Positions 40,215 to 47,483 of a stretch of DNA of 59,149 nt are shown piece after piece (position 1 is the stretch's first letter; every line of letters begins with the position of its first letter). The translations under genes were made by a program, and so were the position numbers. This DNA is from a virus. The stretch covers positions 1 through 59,149 of IMG/VR virus record IMGVR_UViG_3300018465_000001; one strand, given 5' to 3'. The notes under the pieces are model-generated. The model was not told where the DNA came from. It saw only the letters and a program-made list of their open reading frames with translations, and searched no databases.

Positions 40215-40526
40215 TTACCTCCCGAGGTTTGCGGTGGCGCCGGTGACCTGACTGAAGGCCAGGGCCAGCGCTGGGATCAGCATGACCGGGGAGTCGCCCC
40301 AGAACCAGACCAGGGGGGCGGCCGCCAGGCTGATCCACATCCCGGCGCACCACGGGCACTCGATCAGGCTGGCGAACCACTCCCCGAGCGAACCGGGGGT
40401 GTCGTCCAGCCAGCGGACGATCCGGATGCGGATGGGCTCGGTGATCGCGTCTGCCACGACCAGGCCCGTCAGGCGCGCCACGGCCAGCGCGTAGATCAGG
40501 AGCTGGAGCCATACCGGGATCGTCAT
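40215..40526 (-). CDS. DUF1360-like membrane protein
   Basis: 103 residues, several hydrophobic stretches (LLIYALAVARLTGLVVAD, WISLAAAPLVWFWG) and the SLIECPWCAGMWISL core of the DUF1360 family. No Shine-Dalgarno; TAGGAT 6 nt before ATG 40526. First gene of the portal operon. Confidence 0.8.
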   Translation of the reverse strand: MTIPVWLQLLIYALAVARLTGLVVADAITEPIRIRIVRWLDDTPGSLGEWFASLIECPWCAGMWISLAAAPLVWFWGDSPVMLIPALALAFSQVTGATANLGR

Positions 40527-40558
40527 GTCGTCATCCTACGGGTACTGGGGGACATCTC
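40524..40558 (-). promoter_or_regulatory. Leaderless-type promoter TAGGAT-6-ATG
   Basis: TAGGAT then GACGAC then ATG; GAGATGTCCCCC upstream as at 51218-51254. Confidence 0.55.
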
Positions 40559-40574
40559 GGCCGGGCTGGCCTGT

Positions 40575-40590
40575 TGACACGTCAGTGTCA
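40575..40590. promoter_or_regulatory. Operator containing a stop codon (TGACACGTCAGTGTCA)
   Basis: Exact copy; complement gives the TGA of 40588-40851. Confidence 0.65.
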
Positions 40591-40851
40591 GGATGGAGCG
40601 AACCAAGCGCGGTGATTGAGGATGTCCTGGTCCAGATAGCGAGCGTTGTGGCCGTGCGCACGCCGAACCGGCGCATCCGAATAATCACGCCGTAGGGCCT
40701 GGCCCAGAATCTGAGCCGTGACCTCCACCCTCCCCACCCTCTTGGCCCACTCGTTGTAGATAGGGAGGAGGTCAGTGGTCAGGTACCAACCGGGCTCCAG
40801 GCTCTTGAGAGCCTCCTTGATCCCTGACTCGGTCACATCGCTGACGGTCAC
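40588..40851 (-). CDS. Winged-helix-like protein (copy 2)
   Basis: 87 residues; GIKEALKSLEPGWYLTTDLLPIYNEW...VTAQILGQALRRDY suggests a winged helix; same module as 40848-41123. GTGA overlap with it. Stop overlaps operator 40575. Confidence 0.55.
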   Translation of the reverse strand: MTVSDVTESGIKEALKSLEPGWYLTTDLLPIYNEWAKRVGRVEVTAQILGQALRRDYSDAPVRRAHGHNARYLDQDILNHRAWFAPS

Positions 40852-41123
40852 AGGATCCAGCCCTTCACCATGTAGCCCTTGGGGAATCCCTTGGGCTTGT
40901 TGGGCCGCTCCTTGTGCTTGTCCCATTTGGGTTTCTTGAGGGCGCCGTACTCCTTGAGTACCTGGCCCAGGCGGACGGCGTTCATCGGCTCCCGGCCGAG
41001 TCCGGCCGAGTCCGCGCGGTGCTGGTGGTGGATGCGCTCCATCGAGAAATGGCCCGGACCCAGAGAACGGACCAGTAGGCGGACCGCTTCCATCTCGTCG
41101 GGCTTAGCCGGTTGGACTCCCAT
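40848..41123 (-). CDS. Winged-helix-like protein (copy 1)
   Basis: 91 residues; EAVRLLVRSLGPGHFSMERIHHQH...NAVRLGQVLKEYGAL, tandem paralogue of the next gene. Basic C-terminal tail (KPKWDKHKERPNKPKG). ATG 41123 with a weak ribosome site. Confidence 0.55.
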   Translation of the reverse strand: MGVQPAKPDEMEAVRLLVRSLGPGHFSMERIHHQHRADSAGLGREPMNAVRLGQVLKEYGALKKPKWDKHKERPNKPKGFPKGYMVKGWIL

Positions 41124-41441
41124 ACTCCCAGACTACCAGACGCCCAGTCCGTCACCCCCAGGGGAGCCAACGGGGGGACTCACCGGACTGGTAACTCCGC
41201 TCCGCCCGGTAGAAAACCCCCCGCGTGCGCGTGCTCGCGCCCAGGCGCGCCCCCGCACACCCCTGACACCATGTTTTTTTCCGGTGACGAGAGTACTTAC
41301 CAGTCCGGTGAGTCCCCCCAGAGGCCGACAACCCGGGGGTACCCATGGCCTTTTCACCCCATGAGTACCCCCGCGTTCTTGTACATCTGTCCAACTCATG
41401 CCGGTGAGGTCAACCCACGACCTCGTATGTGAAACGGTTGT
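41124..41441. repeat. 318-bp non-coding region with inverted repeats
   Basis: Arms 41172-41194 and 41297-41319 are exact 23-bp inverted repeats (core CACCGGACTGGTAA). A second hairpin, CGGGGGTAC.../...GTACCCCCG, is at about 41332-41375. A run of seven T lies between the long arms. No gene is supported. Confidence 0.8.
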
Positions 41442-41873
41442 TCAACGTTCGGGCTCGCTCCCGCTGGTGGATCTCGGAGCGGACGAGGAGGACCCCTCGC
41501 TGAGAAACAGGTCCAGAGGTACCAGCGGAGTGGCCCGCATCACCCGCTCCCGCTTGGCCAGATCGTCCGCCGTCACGGGGAGGTGAGGCCGGATGCCGTA
41601 GACCGTCCCGTCGGCCCGAGCCCTCCGCTCTGATCGGCCCGGCTCACGGTCCGCTGGATCCCCGGTGCACCAGAAACGCCCGAGACTCGGCGACTCGTGA
41701 AGGTGGCCGGGATGCTCAGCCCGGTCGGCGCACAGACCAGAGGACGGGGCGGGCTCACCGATCCCTGTCCCGTAGCAATCCCAGCATCGGCCGTTGGTCT
41801 CCGGGTCCCGGCCCGACATACCCGTGCCCTCACACTCCGGACAGGAGATGTCCATCAGTTCTTCCGCGCTCAT
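41442..41873 (-). CDS. DnaJ-type zinc-finger protein
   Basis: 143 residues. ISCPECEGTGMSG...GRCWDCYGTGIG is the CxxCxGxG pair of a DnaJ central zinc ribbon. Followed by Cys/His-rich and disordered segments. ATG 41873 has GAGGAG upstream. Common small phage protein. Confidence 0.7.
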   Translation of the reverse strand: MSAEELMDISCPECEGTGMSGRDPETNGRCWDCYGTGIGEPAPSSGLCADRAEHPGHLHESPSLGRFWCTGDPADREPGRSERRARADGTVYGIRPHLPVTADDLAKRERVMRATPLVPLDLFLSEGSSSSAPRSTSGSEPER

Positions 41874-41889
41874 GCTCGACTCCTCCTCT

Positions 41890-42135
41890 TCACACGTCCA
41901 CGTCGTATCGGTCGCTTCCCCAGTCGGGGTCGTAGAACCGGCGGTAGGCCAGATCGGCGTCGGTCCGGTAGCTACGGCCCAGATCGACCGGCGGGGTGGC
42001 CCGGCGGCCGAACGGCCGCAGACACCACGTGCACCTCCCGTCGGTCCGGCCGTTGTTGTCATGCCCCCGGACACTCTCCGGGCACGAGGTGTCCACCACG
42101 GCCAGGGTTCCAGCCTTGGTCCGTCTGATCGTCAT
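41890..42135 (-). CDS. Small zinc-binding protein
   Basis: 81 residues. DTSCPESVRGHDNNGRTDGRCTWCLRPFGRR is a Cys/His metal site. ATG 42135 after GGAGG; TGATG overlap. Confidence 0.6.
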   Translation of the reverse strand: MTIRRTKAGTLAVVDTSCPESVRGHDNNGRTDGRCTWCLRPFGRRATPPVDLGRSYRTDADLAYRRFYDPDWGSDRYDVDV

Positions 42136-42578
42136 CACGACCTCCGTTTCTTCTTGCTCATCGTGATGTGCCAGTGGTCCCCGATCGCGGGGGCCGGGAG
42201 CTGACACCGATAGATCCGGCCCCCGGTCAGCCCGGCCACCCGGCGCGCGACTTCCTGATCGGTGAACGCCACCTTGGAGTTGCCGCCGTGGTGGAAGGTG
42301 GCCCGCTGAGCGCACCGGGGTAGGCCCCGGCTCAGCTCAGCCACCTTCTGAGCCACCGTCAGCGGCCTGGCCGGGGTGTCCGGCCGGGCCAGCCTCACCG
42401 GCGCGCGGCGCGGCGAATGGCTGACGTAATACGCCCACCAGCCGGGCTCGATCTGGCGCGCCCGCACCCAATACCGTTTCTTGCTCCCCTGAGCCAGCCG
42501 GTAGGCCACCAGGTCCATGGCGCGCTTCCAGCTCTCACCCTGGGGAAGTCGCCCCTTCTCCCCGACCGGCGTGCTCAC
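42135..42578 (-). CDS. Protein of unknown function
   Basis: 147 residues, basic; WWAYYVSHSPRRAPVRLARP... and WHITMSKKKRR. GTG 42578 overlaps the HNH stop. No family recognised. Confidence 0.5.
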   Translation of the reverse strand: MSTPVGEKGRLPQGESWKRAMDLVAYRLAQGSKKRYWVRARQIEPGWWAYYVSHSPRRAPVRLARPDTPARPLTVAQKVAELSRGLPRCAQRATFHHGGNSKVAFTDQEVARRVAGLTGGRIYRCQLPAPAIGDHWHITMSKKKRRS

Positions 42579-42928
42579 GTGCGGGCCTTCCTCCGCGTCG
42601 TGGCACCGGTTGAGGAGTTGCACCTGCCGCACGCGGGCCGGATGTTGTTCCGGGCGTACGTGCCGCCCTGACACCCCGGAACGATCCGGTCCACCGTAAG
42701 CGTGTCCGCCGTGAGCAGCTTGCCGCACCGGTAGCACCGGCATGCGGGCATGGATCCCTCGGTGCCGGGGAGCACCGGAACCAACAGGTCCCCGCCCAAC
42801 CCGAACTGTCCCGAGGTCACCACGTCCGCGTCCGCCCGGAACGTCTGGATCAGCCACTCCCGGCGCCGTCGCCGGTCGTCACTGCCACCCCGGGCGTTGC
42901 CGTTGGTCGTCCCCCTCTTGACGCTCAC
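42575..42928 (-). CDS. HNH endonuclease
   Basis: 117 residues. CYRCGKLLTADTLTVDRIVPG, GGTYARNNIRPACGRCN form a classic HNH with two zinc-Cys pairs. Could assist packaging or be mobile. GTG 42928 overlaps upstream stop. Confidence 0.85.
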   Translation of the reverse strand: MSVKRGTTNGNARGGSDDRRRRREWLIQTFRADADVVTSGQFGLGGDLLVPVLPGTEGSMPACRCYRCGKLLTADTLTVDRIVPGCQGGTYARNNIRPACGRCNSSTGATTRRKART

Positions 42929-43152
42929 ACCCGCCCCCGCATCCGCTTGTTCGGCCGCTTGCCGGTTCGGTTACGGGTGATGTAGTGCCCGTCGCCTCTG
43001 CCGACGTGCCAGCCCAGGCACTGGTCACACCGGTAGACGTTGACCGTCTTCTTACCGGTCCCGCCCAGCAGGGCCGCTCGGGCGGCCACGGCCTCGTCCT
43101 TGGTCTCGTGCCGCTTCTTTCGCGCGCACCGGCGCATGTATGCCGCGCTCAT
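42925..43152 (-). CDS. Small zinc-finger protein
   Basis: 75 residues: CARKKRHETKDEAVAARAAL...YRCDQCLGWHVG, the short C-C / C-C-H actinophage zinc protein. ATGA overlap with 43149-43376. Confidence 0.65.
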   Translation of the reverse strand: MSAAYMRRCARKKRHETKDEAVAARAALLGGTGKKTVNVYRCDQCLGWHVGRGDGHYITRNRTGKRPNKRMRGRV

Positions 43153-43376
43153 CGCGGAATCCGGATCCGGACCAGCCGGGTGTCCGGCCAGCGCTGGCCC
43201 CTGACCTTCGTGTCCGCATACACATCCGCGTAGACGTAGCCGTCCGAGTCGGCCTCGGGGTCGGAAACGATCCGGCCGATCCGCTCCCCGCTGGCGTCGA
43301 TCAGCACGTCCCCCATGGCCAGGTCCGTCGCATAGACCTTGACCACCCGGTATGCCGCCGTGTTCTTGCGCCTCAT
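43149..43376 (-). CDS. 75-residue beta-rich protein
   Basis: YRVVKVYATDLAMGDVLIDASGERIG... related to the plus-strand gene 33537-33800. GGAAGGA precedes ATG 43376. First gene of the operon from the promoter at 43408. Confidence 0.6.
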   Translation of the reverse strand: MRRKNTAAYRVVKVYATDLAMGDVLIDASGERIGRIVSDPEADSDGYVYADVYADTKVRGQRWPDTRLVRIRIPR

Positions 43377-43407
43377 CGTTGCCGTCCTTCCGATCGATCT
43401 TGCCTCT

Positions 43408-43435
43408 AGCCTAGCAGTCATCACTGTGAAGTCAA
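43408..43435 (-). promoter_or_regulatory. Promoter, TTGACT-16-TAGGCT
   Basis: TTGACT 43435-43430; TAGGCT 43413-43408; spacer includes TCACAGTGATGAC, an operator-like half site. Confidence 0.5.
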
Positions 43436-43440
43436 GGAGG

Positions 43441-43475
43441 AAAAGAGGCCCGGTCCCGCTCGGGGACCAGGCCTC
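43441..43475. terminator. Bidirectional terminator
   Basis: GAGGCCCGGTCCC/GGGACCAGGCCTC followed by T residues. Confidence 0.8.
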
Positions 43476-43477
43476 AT

Positions 43478-43493
43478 TGACACGTCAGTGTCA
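43478..43493. promoter_or_regulatory. Operator containing a stop codon (TGACACGTCAGTGTCA)
   Basis: Complement supplies TGA of 43491-43868; terminator follows. Confidence 0.7.
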
Positions 43494-43868
43494 GCCGTAG
43501 ATCGGCTCCAGGGGGCCGAACTCCTGCTCGACCACGTCCAGGGGCCAGATCCCCCCACCGTCGCCGTAGGCGTAGGTCAGCGTTCCGTCCGGCCGGACAG
43601 TCCACTGGTCCCCATCGCGGTCCATGTAGCCGGTCGGCCGGGGAGCCGGGGTGGCCCAACGGCGCTTCAGCATCCTGACCAGGACCAGCACGGTGAAGCC
43701 CGCCAGGATCGCGTACACGACGATGCCCAGCGCCAGCCACCACGTGGGCCTGTCGGAGTAGGCGCCGGTCAGGTGGGTCAGCATCCCGGCGAAGATCCCG
43801 AAAGCCGCCGCGTTCCCGGCGATGGACCACCGGCTGGGCACCCCGTTACGATTGTCGTAGTTGGTCAC
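43491..43868 (-). CDS. Membrane protein with two transmembrane helices
   Basis: 125 residues. AGNAAAFGIFAGMLTHL and WWLALGIVVYAILAGFTVLVLV are hydrophobic; cytoplasmic/basic linker and acidic-polar tail. GTG 43868 after GGAAGGG. Confidence 0.65.
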   Translation of the reverse strand: MTNYDNRNGVPSRWSIAGNAAAFGIFAGMLTHLTGAYSDRPTWWLALGIVVYAILAGFTVLVLVRMLKRRWATPAPRPTGYMDRDGDQWTVRPDGTLTYAYGDGGGIWPLDVVEQEFGPLEPIYG

Positions 43869-43889
43869 GTCTTTCCCTTCCTGTTGTAT

Positions 43890-43927
43890 GCCGCCCCGGG
43901 ACTCGTCACCCCGGGGCGGCGCCTTTT
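43890..43927 (-). terminator. Terminator after 43928-44158
   Basis: GCCGCCCCGGG/CCCGGGGCGGC hairpin; T-run on plus side (GCCTTTTT). Confidence 0.65.
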
Positions 43928-44158
43928 TCAGCGGATCAGGGAGTCCCGGTCGCCGCCGATCACCACCGGCTCGTGCATGTCCACGTGCACCCGGGCATCC
44001 GCCACGGCCCGGTAGAAGGCCCATCGGTGAATCGGCCAGCCACACTCCGTGCAGACCCCGTGCGTTCCCTGGGCCTGGCCAGGCGTACCCGGCGCCACCT
44101 CCACCAGCACGATCGCGATCTGCGGATCGATGTCGTTGTGGATCACGGTCTTGGCCAT
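43928..44158 (-). CDS. Small zinc-binding-like protein
   Basis: 76 residues. GVCTECGWPIHRW gives a Cys-Cys-His metal site; beta-rich. ATG 44158. Confidence 0.55.
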   Translation of the reverse strand: MAKTVIHNDIDPQIAIVLVEVAPGTPGQAQGTHGVCTECGWPIHRWAFYRAVADARVHVDMHEPVVIGGDRDSLIR

Positions 44159-44183
44159 GTCCGGCCCCCTTCGCTCGGTTCGG

Positions 44184-44213
44184 TTGCCACCTTACCGCCA
44201 CGACTGCTATGTT
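44184..44213 (+). promoter_or_regulatory. Leaderless promoter TTGCCA-18-TATGTT
   Basis: TATGTT at 44208-44213, six bases before ATG 44220. Confidence 0.6.
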
Positions 44214-44219
44214 GCAACT

Positions 44220-44453
44220 ATGACGAACGATTCCAACTGGCTGCTGGCCAGACAGGCGCTCGACCACAAGGAAACCGTGGAGGCGATGAGATCCGCATTG
44301 CCCAAGACGATCCATGACGGATTCGCCGAGATCGAACTGGACGAGATCCTGCTCGACAACCTGTCCTCCGACCTGGCGATCGAGCTGGCGCGGGCCGGTC
44401 TGGTCCTGGTCCGGCTCGACCCCATCCCCTTCACGTCCCGCACGGAGGACTGA
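44220..44453 (+). CDS. First gene of plus-strand small-protein cassette
   Basis: 77 residues; helical, NWLLARQALDHKETVEAMR... predicted soluble. ATG 44220 lies at the expected transcription start, so the mRNA is probably leaderless. Confidence 0.6.
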   Translation: MTNDSNWLLARQALDHKETVEAMRSALPKTIHDGFAEIELDEILLDNLSSDLAIELARAGLVLVRLDPIPFTSRTED

Positions 44454-44455
44454 TC

Positions 44456-44560
44456 ATGAGCCCTGTCGAGATCGGTGACAACGCACTGTGCGCCCTGATG
44501 ATCATCGCCATCGCCGTGGTGGCCGGGATCTACGCCTGGCGCCGGGGTCCCCGGCGATGA
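44456..44560 (+). CDS. 34-residue membrane peptide
   Basis: Transmembrane segment ALMIIAIAVVAGIYAW then basic end; ATGA overlap with the next gene. Confidence 0.5.
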   Translation: MSPVEIGDNALCALMIIAIAVVAGIYAWRRGPRR

Positions 44561-44706
44561 GCCCCGAAGAGCAGCGGGCCCGCCGCGAGATCGAGAAGCT
44601 GGACCGGGCCGCTGACATCGTGATCCTGGTGACCGTCCTGGTGATCCTCGCCCTGTTCGTTCTCGCCCTCGTCTTCCTCCCCTTGCCGACCAACTTCCGC
44701 ATGTGA
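44557..44706 (+). CDS. 49-residue membrane protein
   Basis: Charged helix (EEQRARREIEKLDRAAD) then a long hydrophobic helix (IVILVTVLVILALFVLALVF). Antiholin- or toxin-like form; role unknown. Confidence 0.5.
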   Translation: MSPEEQRARREIEKLDRAADIVILVTVLVILALFVLALVFLPLPTNFRM

Positions 44707-44753
44707 TACCTTGTAGTCGTGGCTGGGAGGTACCCAGCTCAGGGGAGGACATC

Positions 44754-44918
44754 ATGGCCAAGGGAGACAGCGCGGGCCCGGGGCGCAACGACAAGAGCGC
44801 CGGGGGCTCGGACAGCCGGAGCACCGGCGGCGCCGGTACCGGTCCGGGTCGCACCGAGGGCGGCGCCCGGGACGGCAACCAGGGTGGCCGGGGCACCGGC
44901 TCGGGCAAGAGCAAGTGA
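44754..44918 (+). CDS. Glycine/serine-rich 54-residue peptide
   Basis: MAKGDSAGPGRNDKSAGGSDS..., low complexity and basic. GGGGAGG before ATG 44754. May be disordered; codes through a region with promoter-like upstream sequence. Confidence 0.45.
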   Translation: MAKGDSAGPGRNDKSAGGSDSRSTGGAGTGPGRTEGGARDGNQGGRGTGSGKSK

Positions 44919-45070
44919 TCGAGGGGACGGGACCCGGCCGTGGGGTGCCCTGGTGGCGCTCCGGCCGGGTCCTGATCCTCCGGTTCGATCAGGGGCTCGG
45001 CCGCCCGTTCCGCGAGGAACCAGGCCGACCCCGCGAAGGCCGTCTCATCACGAAGATCGGAAAACGGTGA
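44915..45070 (+). CDS. Basic 51-residue protein (tentative)
   Basis: GTGA overlap; VIEGTGPGRGVPWWRSGR..., Arg/Gly-rich. Supported only by coupling to both neighbours. Confidence 0.35.
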   Translation: MIEGTGPGRGVPWWRSGRVLILRFDQGLGRPFREEPGRPREGRLITKIGKR

Positions 45071-45246
45071 AACCGAGAATCAGGTTCGTCCTGGCCGCCT
45101 GCTGGGGGTTGTTCTGGAGCCTGGTCTGTGCCTGGCTCAGCCATCTTCTGGACTCGGAGCACCTCTGGCCCGGGGCTTTCCTGGCCTTCCTGTCCACCAG
45201 CATCACGTTCCTGATCCTCTACCGGGACGGCAGGCCCGCCCGATGA
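45067..45246 (+). CDS. 59-residue two-helix membrane protein
   Basis: VKPRIRFVLAACWGLFWSL... and GAFLAFLSTSITFLILY; GTG overlaps the previous stop. Confidence 0.55.
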   Translation: MKPRIRFVLAACWGLFWSLVCAWLSHLLDSEHLWPGAFLAFLSTSITFLILYRDGRPAR

Positions 45247-45413
45247 GGTACTGGCATTGGCGAATCGGCTGGCACCTCGGTCAGTTCCGCTGGTACCTCG
45301 GTGAGTTTACACTTACACGTCACGGCTGTAAAGTGACAAGGGCAAGCAAGCAACCCCCGCCGGGCGTCGCGCTCAGCGGTCCGATCAGTGACAGGATCAG
45401 GGGAGAACGATGA
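45243..45413 (+). CDS. Trp/His-rich 56-residue peptide (tentative)
   Basis: ATGA overlap, begins MRYWHWRIGWHLGQFRWYLG; the later half crosses the promoter at 45306 and may not be translated. Confidence 0.3.
   Translation: MRYWHWRIGWHLGQFRWYLGEFTLTRHGCKVTRASKQPPPGVALSGPISDRIRGER
45306..45334 (+). promoter_or_regulatory. Operator-like promoter TTTACA-17-TAAAGT
   Basis: Degenerate operator TTACACTTACACGTCA (45307-45322) overlaps -35. Drives the 51-residue gene. Confidence 0.65.
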
Positions 45414-45565
45414 CCAAGAAGACCAAGATCGTGGGCTACCAGACCGGTGGTTCCGGCAACGACAAGTGGCTGTCGCCGCGCAACCCGCAGACCGGCGACG
45501 GCAGGACCACCCGGTCCATCTTCGACGCCATCAAGGTGGTGTTCCAGCCGGGCAAGAACAAGTAG
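45410..45565 (+). CDS. 51-residue small protein
   Basis: MTKKTKIVGYQTGGSGNDKW...; basic, single compact domain. GGGGAG before ATG. Terminator follows. Confidence 0.6.
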   Translation: MTKKTKIVGYQTGGSGNDKWLSPRNPQTGDGRTTRSIFDAIKVVFQPGKNK

Positions 45566-45578
45566 CCCCGGGACACAG

Positions 45579-45617
45579 AAAGGCTCCGCATCCCTTTTGA
45601 GGGGAGCGGAGCCTTTT
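45579..45617. terminator. Bidirectional terminator
   Basis: AAAGGCTCCGC/GCGGAGCCTTTT, loop TTTT; convergent with the holin gene. Confidence 0.85.
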
Positions 45618-45652
45618 CCGGTTCTCAGCCCGAGATCGTTGCGCTGACGATC

Positions 45653-46018
45653 TTACCGGATGTTGCCGGTAGCCGGAGAGACCGGCGCCGGGTCGTGGGA
45701 CGGGGTCACCTGGGGCCGGATGCCGAACAGCGCGAACCCGGTCAGGATGATGGTCCCCAGCGCCGTCACGGCGTTGTCGGACCAGTTCAGCCCGTACGCA
45801 CCAGCCAGTGCCGCCCCGGCCGACACGATGCCGACGAACAGGGCAGGCGCCCACGGGCGGGTAGTGGCCGCGATGACCACGGCCGACAGGAAGGTGATCA
45901 GCGCGGTGGACTGGCCCGCGTCCAGCCACTCGAACTCCAGCGTGGCGATCCACGAGAGCACGGCGCCGATGGCCGCCATCACCAGAGCGGGCTCGCGCCC
46001 GAAGATCTTGGTCTGCAT
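45653..46018 (-). CDS. Holin
   Basis: 121 residues with three hydrophobic segments (LVMAAIGAVLSWIATL, FLSAVVIAATTRPW, TALGTIILTGFALFG), immediately after the endolysin. ATG 46018 has GGGAG 8 nt upstream. Forms membrane holes releasing the endolysin. Confidence 0.75.
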   Translation of the reverse strand: MQTKIFGREPALVMAAIGAVLSWIATLEFEWLDAGQSTALITFLSAVVIAATTRPWAPALFVGIVSAGAALAGAYGLNWSDNAVTALGTIILTGFALFGIRPQVTPSHDPAPVSPATGNIR

Positions 46019-46023
46019 CAGGG

Positions 46024-46773
46024 TCACTCCCCCTGGAGTACGGCCTGGGCCGCCTTGGTCTGCACGACCACCGGGGCGGTGGCCGGGATGGCACCCTCCC
46101 TCGCGTCGTCGGCACCGACCAGGTAGCCACGAAGCGCGGAGAGGTCGATGAAGTGATTGCGGACCTCACGGTCCGGGTTGGTCGGGTCGCCGGTCTTGGT
46201 CGTCAGCAGCTCCCGGGGGATCGCGTTGATCTCCGCGATGAGCTTCGTCTCCAGGGCATCGACGCGGGCGTCGAGCTGCTGGGCGATCCACTTCTTGTCG
46301 GTCTCGGTCATTGCCACGGGAATGTCCTCCAGATGCCACGAGGCGGTGCTGGCCTCATGCTTGGTCTCATACGATGCGCTGAAGTGCGCATGCTGGGTGT
46401 GCGCGTTGTCGCCGCTGTAGGAACGCTGGCGCCAGCCGTTCGACGCCTCCCAGATCCGCCGGTTGTAGATGATGTACCGCAGCCGCTTCTCCACACCGGA
46501 CCGGCACCTCAGCACCACGTGCTGCACGACCATCTCCATGGTGAGGCCGGGCTCGCGCAGATCGGCATCGAGGTCGATCGCGTGCACCTCATGCCGCGAG
46601 TCCGCGTCCTTGATCGGAACGCGGCCTACCTCGTCGTCGTTGTGATCCGACACCGATCGTTGATGGGCCAGGTCCCCGATCGTGCCGTCCGAGGCCTTGT
46701 CCCGGTTCGGCGCGATCCGGCTGAGGTCCACCCGTAGCTGGCCCAGGCAGGGAACCAGTTCCCAGTTGGCCAT
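46024..46773 (-). CDS. Endolysin, VanY/M15-type peptidase
   Basis: 249 residues. SDH (H44), HAIDLD (D67) and HTQHAHFS (H128/H130) form the zinc site of an M15-like D,D- or L-alanyl-peptidase. A helical region (KKWIAQQLDARVDALETKLI) follows, perhaps for oligomerisation. GGAGG precedes ATG 46773. Confidence 0.85.
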   Translation of the reverse strand: MANWELVPCLGQLRVDLSRIAPNRDKASDGTIGDLAHQRSVSDHNDDEVGRVPIKDADSRHEVHAIDLDADLREPGLTMEMVVQHVVLRCRSGVEKRLRYIIYNRRIWEASNGWRQRSYSGDNAHTQHAHFSASYETKHEASTASWHLEDIPVAMTETDKKWIAQQLDARVDALETKLIAEINAIPRELLTTKTGDPTNPDREVRNHFIDLSALRGYLVGADDAREGAIPATAPVVVQTKAAQAVLQGE

Positions 46774-46808
46774 GGTCGTCCCTCCTCTCGTCTACTTCAC
46801 AGTAACAG

Positions 46809-46997
46809 CTACCGTCCCCGGGACCTCCTGGTCCGGGCCGCTTTCCTCGCCATCCGGGATCGCTTCGCGTGCGTGTCCCCCGCATTGGCGATCCTGGCCG
46901 CCTTGCTCTTGGTCATCCCCTTGCGCCGCAGCGCCTTGTAGGCCCGCTGACGGGACTTCTTGACGTACCCCTTGCGGCCCCCGGCGTCGCTCACCAC
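46809..46997 (-). CDS. Small very basic phage protein
   Basis: 62 residues: YVKKSRQRAYKALRRKGMTKSKAARIANAG..., a family seen in many actinophages near HNH or terminase genes. GGAGG 8 nt before the GTG. Confidence 0.65.
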   Translation of the reverse strand: MVSDAGGRKGYVKKSRQRAYKALRRKGMTKSKAARIANAGDTHAKRSRMARKAARTRRSRGR

Positions 46998-47043
46998 AGC
47001 CCATCACCTCCGTCCCCATGGTCTACCCTCCCCCGGACACGAG

Positions 47044-47079
47044 AAAGCCCCCAGGGGCCTCTCGGCGCCCTGGGGGCCT
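47044..47079 (-). terminator. Terminator of the I36 operon
   Basis: CCCTGGGGGC/GCCCCCAGGG stem and minus T-rich CTTTCTC. Confidence 0.8.
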
Positions 47080-47090
47080 GTCTCACCGGA

Positions 47091-47483
47091 TCAGAACTCG
47101 ATGTCCTCCACGGCACTGGCCGCGTTGTCGTATCCGGGCGTACTGGCGAAGTCCACCACGGACTGACTCGGCAGGTCGTAGTACCAGCCGGTGCAGTTGC
47201 CGTGCTGCCAGATACGCATCAGGTGGGAGCCCTGGGTGTTGTTCCAGAAGACCGTCCCGCGATCATTGAAATCGTCCGGAACGAGCGACCGGCATCCGGT
47301 GATCTGCCACGGGTACTGACGCCAGACCCGGCCCGAATACCCGGTGAACTGGAAGATGCACATCGTTCCGGGGTAGGCGGAGCAGTCGGAGGCGGCCGCC
47401 TGGGCTGGGGAGGTGGCGGCCAGCGTGCCGCCGGTCAGCCCGACCACCACGGCGGCCACGAGGGCCGCGATCCGGCGGGTCAC
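47091..47483 (-). CDS. Secreted I36-like (SMPI) protein, copy 2
   Basis: 130 residues. Sec signal (VTRRIAALVAAVVVGLTGG... ending SPAQAAA), then CSAYPGTMCIFQFTGYSGRVWRQY with conserved Cys, like the gamma-crystallin-fold protease inhibitor SMPI. GTG 47483 overlaps copy 1's stop. Acts outside the host cell. Confidence 0.75.
   Translation of the reverse strand: MTRRIAALVAAVVVGLTGGTLAATSPAQAAASDCSAYPGTMCIFQFTGYSGRVWRQYPWQITGCRSLVPDDFNDRGTVFWNNTQGSHLMRIWQHGNCTGWYYDLPSQSVVDFASTPGYDNAASAVEDIEF

Noticed and set aside
41133-41399. Genes in the 41124-41441 gap
   Set aside because: Frames are mainly Gly/Arg/Trp translations of the inverted repeats and lack start signals.
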